A stretch of DNA of 64,000 bases from Desulfolutivibrio sulfodismutans DSM 3696. GTDB lineage: Bacteria; Desulfobacterota; Desulfovibrionia; Desulfovibrionales; Desulfovibrionaceae. Of the stretch, positions 50,301-59,229 are shown one piece after another; position 1 is the first letter of the stretch, and every line of letters begins with the position of its first letter. Below the pieces are notes generated by a model. The model was not told the origin of the DNA. It was given only the letters and a program-made list of their open reading frames with translations, and made no database searches. The position numbers and the translations under genes were made by a program. Location: contig NZ_CP045504.1 of the NCBI RefSeq assembly GCF_013376455.1, positions 3,493,001-3,557,000 on the forward strand. The letters are read 5' to 3'.

Positions 50301-51241
50301 GCCTGATCCCCGCGCGGGGTGTCGCGCCGCACCCAGGCCAGGGCCAGATTGACCCCGGCGGTTACGCAAAAAAGGATCATGCCGCAGGCGAACAGCGAGG
50401 CGTAGGCCAGACTGGTGCTGTCCGTGGCGGCCACCAGGGCGATGTGGGAGGTCAACGGGCGCATGGAATCCAGGAGCGAACGGGGCAGGGCCACGGCATT
50501 CCCTGCCAACATCAGGGGAATCAGGGCGTCGCCCACGGCCCGGCCGAACCCCAGGGCGGCGGCCGCGAAAAGTCCCCGGCGGCAGCCCGGCAGGACCACG
50601 AACAGCAGGGCCGCACCCTGTCCCAGGCCCAGGGCCGCCGCCGTCAACCGGGTGCGCCCGGCCACGGCAACCATTTCGCCGTCCAGGATGAGCACCACGG
50701 TGGGCAGGATCAAAAGCGTAAGCACCAGCATGGCCGACAGCCAGGAGAAGCCGGAGCCGCCGAAGGCCCCGCGCACGGCCGGAACCAGGGTTGCGGCGGC
50801 CACGAATCCGTAGACCACCGTGGGCACGGCGGTCATGAGCCGGACCACGGTCCGTAACATCCCGGCCACCCGGCGCGGCCCCAGGCCGTTTAGAAACAGG
50901 CAGACCCCGACGCCCAGGGGATAGGCCAGGGCGAAGGCCGAAAGCGACAGGCCGAAGGTGGCGGCGGCCATGGACAGGATGCCGAACTGGTTTCGGACGG
51001 GGTTCCAGGTTGGCGAGAGCACGGCGAATATCCCGCCCGAGGTGAACATGGGCAGGGTGAAAACGGCCAGGAAGACGAACACCGTGGCCACGGCCAAAAG
51101 GGCCGCAAACCCAGAGGCCTGGAAGGCCCGACGCACCAGGGCCTCGCCCCGGGGGGCGCGCCGGGAGGGCGGGAAAACATGGGGCATGGCGTAAGCCGGT
51201 CGGCCGGGGGATGCGCCTGCGGCCGTCCGCGTGGTCTTCAT
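50297..51241 (-). CDS. pstC: Phosphate ABC transporter permease PstC
   Basis: This 314-residue permease has the PstC features PTWNPVRNQFGILSM (the periplasmic W-P motif), AVPTVVYGFVAAATLVP and TAAALGLGQGAALLFVVLPGCRRG. The N-terminus of about 38 residues before the first helix is Pro/Arg-rich; another start a little downstream (MPHVFPPSRR) is possible. It is followed by pstA with overlap. pstS lies 85 bases upstream with a GC-rich hairpin between. Confidence 0.92.
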   Translation of the reverse strand: MKTTRTAAGASPGRPAYAMPHVFPPSRRAPRGEALVRRAFQASGFAALLAVATVFVFLAVFTLPMFTSGGIFAVLSPTWNPVRNQFGILSMAAATFGLSLSAFALAYPLGVGVCLFLNGLGPRRVAGMLRTVVRLMTAVPTVVYGFVAAATLVPAVRGAFGGSGFSWLSAMLVLTLLILPTVVLILDGEMVAVAGRTRLTAAALGLGQGAALLFVVLPGCRRGLFAAAALGFGRAVGDALIPLMLAGNAVALPRSLLDSMRPLTSHIALVAATDSTSLAYASLFACGMILFCVTAGVNLALAWVRRDTPRGDQA

Positions 51242-51326
51242 GGTGCGCTGCGCCTGAGCCCCCGGCCGGGCGCGCGGCCGGGCCGGGGGGTGTTCGGGCC
51301 GCCTGGGGCGCGGCCGGGGGAAAGCA

Positions 51327-52166
51327 TCAGTTAAGCGGAATGTATCCGGCGGCGGTGATGTAGCCCTTGCCGTCGGGGCCGAGGATATAGTCGATGAAGG
51401 CCTTGGCCAGGCCCGTGGGCTGGCCCTTGGTGTTCATGTACAGCTTACGGGTGACGGGATAGGCGCCGTCGCTGGCTTTTTTCTGGTCCGGGACCACGCC
51501 GTCCAGGGCCGGGGCCTTCACCGTGGCGTCCAGATGGCCGATGCTCACGTAGCCGACGCCGCCCTTGTCCTTGCCCACGGCCACCTTCATGGCCCCGTTG
51601 GAGGCCACCACATTGGCCGTGGCGGCTACGTCGCCCTTTTTCAGCAGTTTTTCCCAGAACACCTCGCGGGTGCCGCTGGCCTCGTCCCGGGTATAGAGGA
51701 TGATGGCCGCGTCCGCGCCGCCCACTTCCTTCCAGTTGGCGATCTTTCCGGCGAAGATGTCCTTGACCTGCTGGGAAGTCAGGGCGGCCACGCCGTTTTC
51801 GGGATTGACCACCACGGCCACGCCGTCGATGGCGAAGGGAAAGGAGACCAGCCCGTACTTGGCGACTTCTTCTTCCGTCAGGGCGCGGCCGGTGTTGCCG
51901 ATGGCCACCAGCCCTTCGCCGACCTTCTGCACGCCCACACCCGAGCCGCCGGCGGCGATGGTTACGGTCACGGCCGGATTGGCCTCCATGACGGCCTTGG
52001 CCGCGTCCTTCATGACCGGGATGTGGGCCGTGCCCCCGGCGATGTCCAGGTTTCCGGACAGGCCCTTGAAGGCGTCGAGACCGGCGGCGAAGGCCGAGGG
52101 GGACGCAAGCAGGCACAGGGTGGCGGCGAAAAGGGCAAGGGCACGGCGAAGGGACGTTGCAGGCAT
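51327..52166 (-). CDS. pstS: Phosphate-binding periplasmic protein PstS
   Basis: This 279-residue binding protein delivers phosphate to PstCA. It has a signal peptide (about residues 1-28, PSAFAAG), the phosphate-site loops AAGGSGVGVQKVGEG and TRDEASGTREVFWEK, and the end GKGYITAAGYIPLN. AGGAGG precedes the ATG. It is the first gene of the pst operon and is preceded by an AT-rich promoter region (52200-52330). I did not find a clear Pho box. Confidence 0.94.
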   Translation of the reverse strand: MPATSLRRALALFAATLCLLASPSAFAAGLDAFKGLSGNLDIAGGTAHIPVMKDAAKAVMEANPAVTVTIAAGGSGVGVQKVGEGLVAIGNTGRALTEEEVAKYGLVSFPFAIDGVAVVVNPENGVAALTSQQVKDIFAGKIANWKEVGGADAAIILYTRDEASGTREVFWEKLLKKGDVAATANVVASNGAMKVAVGKDKGGVGYVSIGHLDATVKAPALDGVVPDQKKASDGAYPVTRKLYMNTKGQPTGLAKAFIDYILGPDGKGYITAAGYIPLN

Positions 52167-52457
52167 CAGGTACCTCCTGGAATGGGAAAAGGGGGACGAC
52201 AGGCCGCCTTACGGGGCGTCACGCAAAGGTCGCAAAAGTTTGGATACCTGTCTGGAGGTGGTATCGGCAAATAGAAAAAACAAATGATTATACGAGATTG
52301 AAATAGAAATACATGATACGTTGAGGCTGGATCTCCTTTTGGCGGGCCGTTGGAACGATGGCCTTTTCCACGTTTTGGAGGTGTGGTCGCAGACATCCGC
52401 CAACCGTTACGGGATTCCAAAGGGCGAAGCCCTTTGGCCGCCGGAGGCTTCTCCCCC
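52167..52457. promoter_or_regulatory. pstS upstream region with a shared GC-rich palindrome
   Basis: The 291-base gap has an AT-rich core at about 52260-52330, a likely pstS promoter region on the minus strand. It also holds the repeat unit at 52414-52458: CCAAAGGGC-gaa-GCCCTTTGG then CCGCCGGAGGC and a C-run. The unit differs from that at 3364 mainly in the hairpin loop and just after the shared module. Confidence 0.7.
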
Positions 52458-53522
52458 CTATTTCTCCGGCTCCCCTTCCACAATGACGAACACATCCATG
52501 CGCAGCCCTACGGGCAGCCCGGGCTGATCCAGGTCGATGACCACCTCCAGGATGCGGGTGTCGTTTTTTTCGGCCGGGTCGTCGGTACGCACGTTCTTGC
52601 GCCCCAAAATTTTGGCCACCCGGAACACCGTACCCCAGAACCTGCGTTCGCCGTAGGCGTCGGCCACCATGTAGGCCCGCTGCCCCTCACGCACCTTGGC
52701 GATGTCCTTTTCGTCCACGTCGGCCCGCACCCGCAGCCGCCCGATGTCTCCCACGGTGACCACCGGCGTGTCGAAGGATACGGACACCATTTCTCCGGCC
52801 CGGCGATGTTTGCGCAGCACCACCCCGTCGATGGGCGAGCGGATCTCGGCCTTGGCCGCGTAGGCCTTGGAACGGTCCAGGGTGGCCCGGGCCTCGTCCG
52901 TAAGCGCCCAGGCCCGTTTGATGTCCTCGGCCCGGGACGGGTCGTCCACCAGGTGGAAGCGTTGCCGGGCGGCCTCCACGCGCTGCCGGGAGACCAGGTA
53001 TTCCTTCTCGGCCCGGTCGGCCTCTTCCTTGGCCAGCACCTCCCCGGCCAGCAGCTTTTCGCGCCGCTCGTGCTCCAGCCGGGCCTGACGCATGACCGTG
53101 TCGGCCTCGGCCAGCGCCGCCTGGGCCTCCTTGCGCTCCATGCTGCGCGCCCCGGCCAGGATCTTTTCAAGCTCCGCCTCCCGGGCGGCCAGGGCGGCCT
53201 GGGCGGCGGCCACGGCGGCCTTGAGATCGGCATCCCACAGCCGGGCCAACACCTGCTCGCGGCGCACCGTGTCGCCTTCCTCCACCAGCACCTCGGTGAT
53301 CTTGCCCGCGATGTCGAAGCCCAGGCGCATCTCCTCGCTTACCGGCTCCACCCGGCCCGGCGCGGCCACCCAGACCAGCTTGCCGGTTGCGCCGCCGTTT
53401 GGCGCGGAAGCGGCCGGACCTGCCGCCGGGGGAGCCGGTGTTTCCACTCCGGCCAGGGCCGCCGTGGCCAGGGCCGCCACCGTGGCCAGGACCAGTGCAT
53501 ATCGTTTCAAACAGGGTCTCAT
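52458..53522 (-). CDS. Membrane-fusion protein of a DevBCA-type exporter
   Basis: This 354-residue periplasmic adaptor (HlyD/DevB family) has an N-terminal signal or anchor (about 8-25), lipoyl halves around VEPVSEEMRLGFDIAGKITEVLVEEGDTVRREQVLARL and IRSPIDGVVLRKHRRAGEMVS, and a long coiled-coil hairpin between (about 95-215). The ATG overlaps the ATPase stop. With the two upstream genes it forms a tripartite ABC exporter; the cargo could be a lipid or glycolipid, as for DevBCA in cyanobacteria. Confidence 0.88.
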   Translation of the reverse strand: MRPCLKRYALVLATVAALATAALAGVETPAPPAAGPAASAPNGGATGKLVWVAAPGRVEPVSEEMRLGFDIAGKITEVLVEEGDTVRREQVLARLWDADLKAAVAAAQAALAAREAELEKILAGARSMERKEAQAALAEADTVMRQARLEHERREKLLAGEVLAKEEADRAEKEYLVSRQRVEAARQRFHLVDDPSRAEDIKRAWALTDEARATLDRSKAYAAKAEIRSPIDGVVLRKHRRAGEMVSVSFDTPVVTVGDIGRLRVRADVDEKDIAKVREGQRAYMVADAYGERRFWGTVFRVAKILGRKNVRTDDPAEKNDTRILEVVIDLDQPGLPVGLRMDVFVIVEGEPEK

Positions 53523-54256
53523 GCCGGTACGCCGCCTTGGGTGATGCGCCCGTCTTCAATGGAGACGGTGCGATCCGCAAATTCCAGGATGCGCGGGTCG
53601 TGGGTGACGATGACCACCCCCCGGCCGCGCTCCAGGGCCAATTGCCGCAAAAGTCCGATGACCAGCCGTCCGTTCTCGGAGTCCAGGGCCGCCGTGGGCT
53701 CGTCGGCCAGGATGATCTCCGGTTCCCCGGCCAGGGCCCGGGCGATGGCCACCCGCTGCTTCTGGCCGCCGCTCAAATCCTCGGGCCGCATGGGGGCCTT
53801 GTCCGCCAGCCCCACGGCCTTAAGGGCCGCCGTGACCCGGTCCCGGGCCTCCTGGCCGCGTATGCCCTTGAGGTCCAGGGCCACCTGGATGTTCTCGGCG
53901 GCGGTCAGGGTACGGAAGAGGTTGTAGTTTTGGAAGATGAACCCGAAATGGGCCAGGCGCAGGGCGGACAGTTCCTTTTCAGGCAATCCGGCCGCCTCCC
54001 GGCCCTTGATGCGCAGGCTGCCCGAGGTGGGGGAGAGGATGCAGCCCAGGATGGACAACAGGGTGGTCTTGCCGCTGCCCGACGGCCCCATGAACAGGGC
54101 CACCTCCCCGGCCCGCACGTCCAGGTCCACGCCGCGCAGGGCCGGGACCGTGACGTGGCCGGTGCGAAATTCCTTGGTCAGGCCGCGCACGCTCACCAGG
54201 GGGTGGCCGTTTTGGGTCTCGTCGGGCGGGGCGGCGGGGGATGTCGTGTCGGCCAT
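53519..54256 (-). CDS. ABC exporter ATPase (DevA/LolD type)
   Basis: This 245-residue ATPase has Walker A GPSGSGKTT, the Q-loop FGFIFQNYNLF, signature LSGGQKQRVAIARALA, Walker B IILADEPTAALD and switch His VTHD. It belongs to the MacB/LolD/DevA group, which works with FtsX-like permeases. It starts three bases after the permease stop and overlaps the adaptor gene at its end. Confidence 0.93.
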   Translation of the reverse strand: MADTTSPAAPPDETQNGHPLVSVRGLTKEFRTGHVTVPALRGVDLDVRAGEVALFMGPSGSGKTTLLSILGCILSPTSGSLRIKGREAAGLPEKELSALRLAHFGFIFQNYNLFRTLTAAENIQVALDLKGIRGQEARDRVTAALKAVGLADKAPMRPEDLSGGQKQRVAIARALAGEPEIILADEPTAALDSENGRLVIGLLRQLALERGRGVVIVTHDPRILEFADRTVSIEDGRITQGGVPA

Positions 54257-54259
54257 GCC

Positions 54260-55390
54260 CTAGGCCCCCTTGAAGACCATGGCCGGGTCGATGCGGGTGA
54301 CCCGGTTGATGGACACGAAGGCCGCGGCCACGCACATGACCACGGTCAAAAAGAACAGCCCCACGGACATCTTCCAGGTCAAAAGGATGGAGGCCCCGCC
54401 GGCCTCGGCCAGATGCACCAGCAGGTGGCTGAGCGCGATGCCCGGCACGTAGCCCACCACGGCGGCGGCCACGGCCTGGGCCATGATGATCCTGTACAGG
54501 TAGCCGTTTCTGGCCCCCATGGCCCGCAGGGTGCCGAATTCCGGCAGATGGTCCATGGTCGTGGCGTACAAGGTCTGGGCCACCACCACCCCGCCGACGA
54601 CCAATCCCAGCCCGGCGGCGATGACCAGGGCCATGCCCGCGCCGGTGGTGAACATCCAGTACCACTGGGTCTTTTGGGCGAACTCCTCCCGGGTGAACAC
54701 GTCCACGTCGCTGACCTGCGCGGCGATGGCCGCCCGGAGTTCCTTGGGGTCCACCCCGGGCTCGGCCAGGATGAGCACGTAGGTGAGCTGGTCGGGCTTT
54801 AAATGGGTGAAGTTGAGGGCGTTTTGGAAGGAGGTGAAGACGTAGGGCGAGGTGGTGAACGACCGGATGCCCCGGGTCAGGCCCACCACCCGGGCCCGGC
54901 GTTCGCTGATCTCGGCGGACTCCCCGATGCCGGTGATCCCGAGTTTTTGCAGGTAGAGTTCGTCGATGATCACCGTGTCGCGCACCGCAAGGGCCGCGAT
55001 GGAGCCCTGGACCATGGCCCAGGGTTTTCCCAGGCCGGACTGGAGGTCAAAGCCCACCACCTCCACGCTCTCCATGCCGCCCCCGGGTTTTTTCCAGTTG
55101 GCGAACTGCACGATGAACTTTTCGGCCCGGGCCACGCCGGGGACGGAGAGCACCTGATGGTATTTGCGTTCGCGCAGGGGGTGGGTGACGTCGAAGTTGC
55201 GCACGCCCCTGGAGGCCACCCACACGTCGGCCTCGGTGTTCTCAATGACGCAGGAGGTGGCCGTGGTGAAGCCCACGAAGAGCCCGCCCTGCACGGCGAT
55301 GAGCACCACGGCGAAGACGACGCCGGTTAAGGTCACGGCCAGGCGGATGCGGTCGTGCAGGAGGTTTCGCAGGGCGATGCGGTTGGTCAT
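54260..55390 (-). CDS. ABC exporter permease (DevC/FtsX type)
   Basis: This 376-residue permease has a first helix at about 16-40 (LAVTLTGVVFAVVLIAVQGGLF), a large periplasmic domain (about 45-255) and three further helices from about 262 to 365. GTLRAMGARNGYLYRIIMAQA is the FtsX-type coupling region. It matches DevC, the permease paired with DevA and DevB. It is first of three genes, so order here is permease-ATPase-adaptor. Confidence 0.9.
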   Translation of the reverse strand: MTNRIALRNLLHDRIRLAVTLTGVVFAVVLIAVQGGLFVGFTTATSCVIENTEADVWVASRGVRNFDVTHPLRERKYHQVLSVPGVARAEKFIVQFANWKKPGGGMESVEVVGFDLQSGLGKPWAMVQGSIAALAVRDTVIIDELYLQKLGITGIGESAEISERRARVVGLTRGIRSFTTSPYVFTSFQNALNFTHLKPDQLTYVLILAEPGVDPKELRAAIAAQVSDVDVFTREEFAQKTQWYWMFTTGAGMALVIAAGLGLVVGGVVVAQTLYATTMDHLPEFGTLRAMGARNGYLYRIIMAQAVAAAVVGYVPGIALSHLLVHLAEAGGASILLTWKMSVGLFFLTVVMCVAAAFVSINRVTRIDPAMVFKGA

Positions 55391-55751
55391 GGTCCGGCCT
55401 TCGCGGCGTGCAGGCGGCTGCCCGCGCCGATATGGCCCGTCCTATGGCATAGAGCAGGGGGGCGGGTAAAGGGGAGTCGTCCGGTCGAGCGGCTCCCCTG
55501 GAGCAGGCGGAAAAGACGGGCCGAGACCCTGGGATATCGCCGTGTTCATGTCCCGGGCCTGCGCCGCCATAAAGAGATACGACAGTATTCGTGTCATATT
55601 GAGACACGATTCAAGGTGGATGTGCGAAGCGACACCCCCCTTGAGGAGGCTGCCTTGTAGAGATCCCAGGCCCCCGCCCCCATGAAAAAATACGACAGTA
55701 TTTTTTTATAAAATCTACAATTTCAGATGGTTGTCTGAAACTCCGTTTCGT
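55391..55751. repeat. Partial duplication of the glycosyltransferase 3' end, two units
   Basis: Unit A (55577-55676) and unit B (55690-55788) share two blocks: ATACGACAGTATT (55577 and 55690) and GAGGCyGCCTTGTAsAGATC followed by CCAGGCCCCC (55646 and 55756). Unit B contains the true end of the gene at 55752. In unit A the minus strand still reads AWDLYKAAS but lacks the stop. Between the blocks, A has the hairpin CGTGTC-N7-GACACG and B has TTTCAGA-N6-TCTGAAA. No gene is present, and the rest of the gap is the upstream region of the exporter operon. Confidence 0.75.
55721..55740 (-). terminator. Likely terminator of the PHP-glycosyltransferase gene
   Basis: On the minus strand TTTCAGA and TCTGAAA form a 7-bp stem 12 bases after the stop, followed by TTGTAGATTTTAT. 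The stem is short and AT-rich, so it may be a weak terminator. Confidence 0.5.
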
Positions 55752-58202
55752 TTACGAGGCCGCCTTGTACAGATCCCAGGCCCCCAGAAAGGCCGCATCG
55801 AAGGACCGTCCCTCCATGCTGGCCCGGGCCGCCTCGCCCATGCGGCGCAGCCGATCCGGGTCGGACACCATGTCGCGCAGGACCGTTTCCAGGCCCCGGG
55901 CGTCCATGTCCGGCACGATCACCCCGGTGATGCCCGGGATCACGTTCTCGCACGGCCCGCCCTGGTCCGAGACCACCACGGGCAGCCCCGAGGCCTGGGC
56001 CTCCAGGACCACGTTGCCGAAGGTGTCCGTGCTCGAGGGAAAGACGAACAGGTCGCTTGAGGCGTAGGCCCCGGCCAGATCCTCGCCGTCCAGGCAGCCG
56101 GTGAACAGGCTGCGGGTGTCCGCCAGGGACTGGCGCATCTCCTCCAGGTAGGGGCCGTCGCCCACCACCACCAGGTTGACGTCGGCGCGTTCGGCCGACA
56201 GGGCCCGGAAGGCGTCGGCCAGGTGATGCAGGTTTTTCTCCCGGGAGATGCGGCCCACATAGAGCAGGGTGACGCCGCCTGCCACGCCCCGTTTGGCCAG
56301 GAAACCGTTGCGTTTGGCCGGGTGGAAGCGCTCCACGTCCACCCCGCGCGGGTAGGTGCGGATTTTCTCCGGGGCCACGCCGTGCGCCTTCAGTTCCTCG
56401 CCGGTGCTGGCCGAGGGCACGAAGACCGCATCCATCTGGTTGTAATACCACACCACGTAGCGCCACATGAGCTCTTCCATGGCGTCGTCGCCGGTGAGAA
56501 GGCGCGCGTACTGGGGGATGGCCGTGTGGTAGGTGGCGTGGATGGGCAGCTTGAGTATCCGGGCGATGACCAGGGCGGCCAGCCCCACCGGGCCCGGGGT
56601 GGCCGAGTGCAGCAGGGTGAAGCCTTGTTCGTAGACGTATTCGAGCATCTCCAGAAACGGCGGATAGGAGAATTTCTGGGTGGGGTATTCCTCCAGGCGG
56701 TATTCGCCCACGGCCTTGAAGTTCATGACCCCTTCGCCCGGCAGGTCGCCCTCCTGGCCGCAGGTGACGATGGTCAGGTGCTTGCCGTGCTTGCCGGCCA
56801 TGTCCAGGTGCATGCGCAGCGTCAGGGCCACGCCGTTGACCTCGGACAGGGTGTCCGTGAAATGGGCCATCCTGGCCCGGCCGGGGCGTCGTGCGCCGCC
56901 GTGGCCCTTCCCCCGCACCGCTCCGGATTCGTCCGGGACGCCCACGCCGAAACGTTCGGCCACTCGGCGGCAGAACCCCCGGTCCTTGGTGAACACGGTG
57001 TAGGCCACGAAATAGGGGGCCAGAACCGTGTACAAGGCCCCGGCCGAGCCGACGCACTGGAAGATGTCGAAGAAATTGGCCCCGCGAACCTGGTCGAAAA
57101 GGTGGCTGGTGAAGTGGGAGAGCACTTTGTCCGAGACCTGGGTGACGAACCGGAACCATTCCTGTTCCAGGCACACGTCCCGGGAAAGCCCCTGTCGGGC
57201 CTGGGCATGGAACCGCTTGTCCTCGTTGATGAGTTCCCAGGCCTTGCCTCGGAACAGATCGTTTAAGGACGCCCCGGGCTTTACGCTCCCGCCGCTGCGG
57301 CCCATGCCCGAAAAAAACGTCCGGGCCTTGAAGACCATGCCGGTTTTTTCCTCGGGGTTGCCGGACAGGAAACGGTCCACGAATTTGAGGAAGAGGTCTT
57401 TGTCCACGTACTTGGCGAAGTTGAATTTGCTTTTGTAGAACTGGTAGGCGATGGCGTAGAGGTTTATGGCCATGGCCTTGGGGTGCGAGGGCCGCCCGGC
57501 GGGCCGGGCCCGGCCGCCGCGAAGGCCCGAGAGAAATTCCGGAAGATTCGCGGCCCCGGGCACCTCGGTGTACATGGAGGCGATGTTCAGCGACGAATGG
57601 TCGTCGGAACCGCCGGTTAAGCGTTTGATCCAGGGGGCCTCGAAGGCCGGTTCCAGGTCGTGGGCCACGGACAGCCGCTCTATGTCCTCGCTGGCGAGCC
57701 CGGCCAGGATGGCGCGCAGGATGTCGTTTTGGAAGGCGTCGCGGGTGCCGTTGATCTCGAAGTTCTCGAAGAGCAGCAGCATCTTTTCAAAGTGCTCCAC
57801 GGTGAGCTTGTCGTTGACCCCGTAGAGGGGATGGGCGGCCACATGGACGATGCCCTTTTCGCGCAGATAGGGCGCCAACTCGAAGACGTTTTCCCGGACC
57901 TTCTGGATGTCGGCGTGGATGGCCTCATTGATGTCCAGGGCCAGGACGTGGATTTTGCAGCGGTCCTCGGGAAAATAGCTGGTGATTTCTTCGCTGATGA
58001 AGGCGTCGGGCAGATGGGCGATCTCCAGGGCCCCGTTTATGGTGTTGTGGTCGGCGATGGTCACCATGTCCATGCCCCGGGCCTTGGCGATGTCGTACAG
58101 ACGCCTGGGCTCGGTGAAGCTCTCCGGGCAGCCGAGCTTTTGCAGGAACCACTGGGAAGGCCGTGTGGAATGCTTGGAATGGACGTGCAGATCGATTTTC
58201 AT
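55752..58202 (-). CDS. PHP-domain / GT4 glycosyltransferase fusion
   Basis: This 816-residue protein joins two enzyme parts. Residues 1-230 are a PHP phosphoesterase-like domain with the metal motifs DLHVHSKHS, ADHNT, VAAHPLYG and GGSDDHSS. Residues 230-440 are a helical region I do not recognise. From Met445 a GT-B glycosyltransferase follows (EVNGVALTLRMH start, YPRGVDVERFHP, LLYVGRISREKNLHHL, EAQASGLPVVVSDQGG). It may build or trim a surface glycan or glycolipid. It ends FLGAWDLYKAAS, and that end is duplicated downstream. It is a single gene and the start ATG at 58202 gives an in-register PHP motif at once. Confidence 0.9.
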   Translation of the reverse strand: MKIDLHVHSKHSTRPSQWFLQKLGCPESFTEPRRLYDIAKARGMDMVTIADHNTINGALEIAHLPDAFISEEITSYFPEDRCKIHVLALDINEAIHADIQKVRENVFELAPYLREKGIVHVAAHPLYGVNDKLTVEHFEKMLLLFENFEINGTRDAFQNDILRAILAGLASEDIERLSVAHDLEPAFEAPWIKRLTGGSDDHSSLNIASMYTEVPGAANLPEFLSGLRGGRARPAGRPSHPKAMAINLYAIAYQFYKSKFNFAKYVDKDLFLKFVDRFLSGNPEEKTGMVFKARTFFSGMGRSGGSVKPGASLNDLFRGKAWELINEDKRFHAQARQGLSRDVCLEQEWFRFVTQVSDKVLSHFTSHLFDQVRGANFFDIFQCVGSAGALYTVLAPYFVAYTVFTKDRGFCRRVAERFGVGVPDESGAVRGKGHGGARRPGRARMAHFTDTLSEVNGVALTLRMHLDMAGKHGKHLTIVTCGQEGDLPGEGVMNFKAVGEYRLEEYPTQKFSYPPFLEMLEYVYEQGFTLLHSATPGPVGLAALVIARILKLPIHATYHTAIPQYARLLTGDDAMEELMWRYVVWYYNQMDAVFVPSASTGEELKAHGVAPEKIRTYPRGVDVERFHPAKRNGFLAKRGVAGGVTLLYVGRISREKNLHHLADAFRALSAERADVNLVVVGDGPYLEEMRQSLADTRSLFTGCLDGEDLAGAYASSDLFVFPSSTDTFGNVVLEAQASGLPVVVSDQGGPCENVIPGITGVIVPDMDARGLETVLRDMVSDPDRLRRMGEAARASMEGRSFDAAFLGAWDLYKAAS

Positions 58203-58580
58203 GCCGTTCTCCCTTGTTGCCGGACATGAGGGTGCAAAGCGGAATGGGACGTTCCCGCCACACGGCGGGGAAAAGATGTTTTGACGCCGTGGCGCGCCGA
58301 TTCCGGGCCGACTTCCGGCCTGCGGCGGGCTTTGGCGGTGGAGACGATGGTGGCGGGTTTCCCGTGGCGGGAGGCGGCCCCGGCCGGAGCCGTTAGCGGA
58401 TGGAGCGGCTGACGGCGGGCGTCCATGTGGTGTGGGGGAATACGGGTGTTTCGGGCCAAAATGCGGTCATGGACGCCATCCTCTGCCTCGTTGCTCGGGC
58501 TGGACGGCATTTACCACGCCCCCGGGCGGGGACGTGTTACAGGGGGAATGTAATCCGGTGACGTTTGGCGGGCGGGAGGA
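58203..58580. other. Intergenic stretch without recognised features
   Basis: About 380 GC-rich bases between two minus-strand genes. Small frames on both strands have no ribosome site or family likeness. It should hold the promoter of the PHP-glycosyltransferase gene; GGGAGAACGGC lies before its ATG. Confidence 0.4.
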
Positions 58581-59117
58581 TCATTCCCGCATAAGCGCCG
58601 CTTCGCCTGCAAAAAAGACGAACTGGGACGGGAGGTTGCCCCCGGAAGCGGCCCGCACCGCCGCCGTGGAGGTGAACACCGCCCGGTAGCCGAAGGACAC
58701 GGACAGGCTGGTGTCCGGGCGTTTGGCCTTGGGGGCCAGGAAGAAGTCGAAGGAGACGGCCTGGGCCTCGGCCAGGCTCATGGGCAGATAGGTTTTTTCG
58801 TCCTGGGCCAGGACGTTGCCGTCCACATCGCGCAGATAGGCGGTCAGGGTCAGTTCCTGCACCCGGTCCACCCATGTGGGCAGGGTCTCGACCCGGGGGG
58901 AGGCCGTGCCCTTGATCCCGTAGCTCTCCCGGGTGGGCACTGAGGCGAACACGAACCGCCAATGGCGCATGTCCATGGTTTGTTGCGCCTGGGGGTTCCA
59001 ATGGCGCGAATCCAGGTGCCGTGCCGTCAGTTCCGCACATCCCGCTGCAAAGAAAACGACCGCGAGGATGGTTATAAGCGCCCGCCGACCGGAAGGAAAA
59101 CCAGACGTCCTGTTCAT
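58581..59117 (-). CDS. Lipoprotein of unknown function
   Basis: This 178-residue protein has a lipoprotein signal with lipobox FFAAGCAE (Cys at about 27). The mature part contains MRHWRFVFASVPTRESYGIKGTAS and ELTLTAYLRDVDGNVLAQDEKTYLP, which look like a beta-sandwich, and ends SQFVFFAGEAALMRE. I do not recognise the family. The start at 59117 gives the signal; the 18 codons upstream are without support. Confidence 0.7.
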   Translation of the reverse strand: MNRTSGFPSGRRALITILAVVFFAAGCAELTARHLDSRHWNPQAQQTMDMRHWRFVFASVPTRESYGIKGTASPRVETLPTWVDRVQELTLTAYLRDVDGNVLAQDEKTYLPMSLAEAQAVSFDFFLAPKAKRPDTSLSVSFGYRAVFTSTAAVRAASGGNLPSQFVFFAGEAALMRE

Positions 59118-59229
59118 CACGCCTCGCCTTGCGGACCATGAGACCGCGATTGTGTGGCGCACGCCACCCAAAAAACCGTCATACGCCGCTTCACGCCGCC
59201 CGTTTCGGGCAGACAGCCTGCCGTGCCCT

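Noticed and set aside
58432-58689. A small plus-strand frame upstream of the PHP-glycosyltransferase gene
   Set aside because: It overlaps the end of the lipoprotein gene, lacks a ribosome site and resembles no family.
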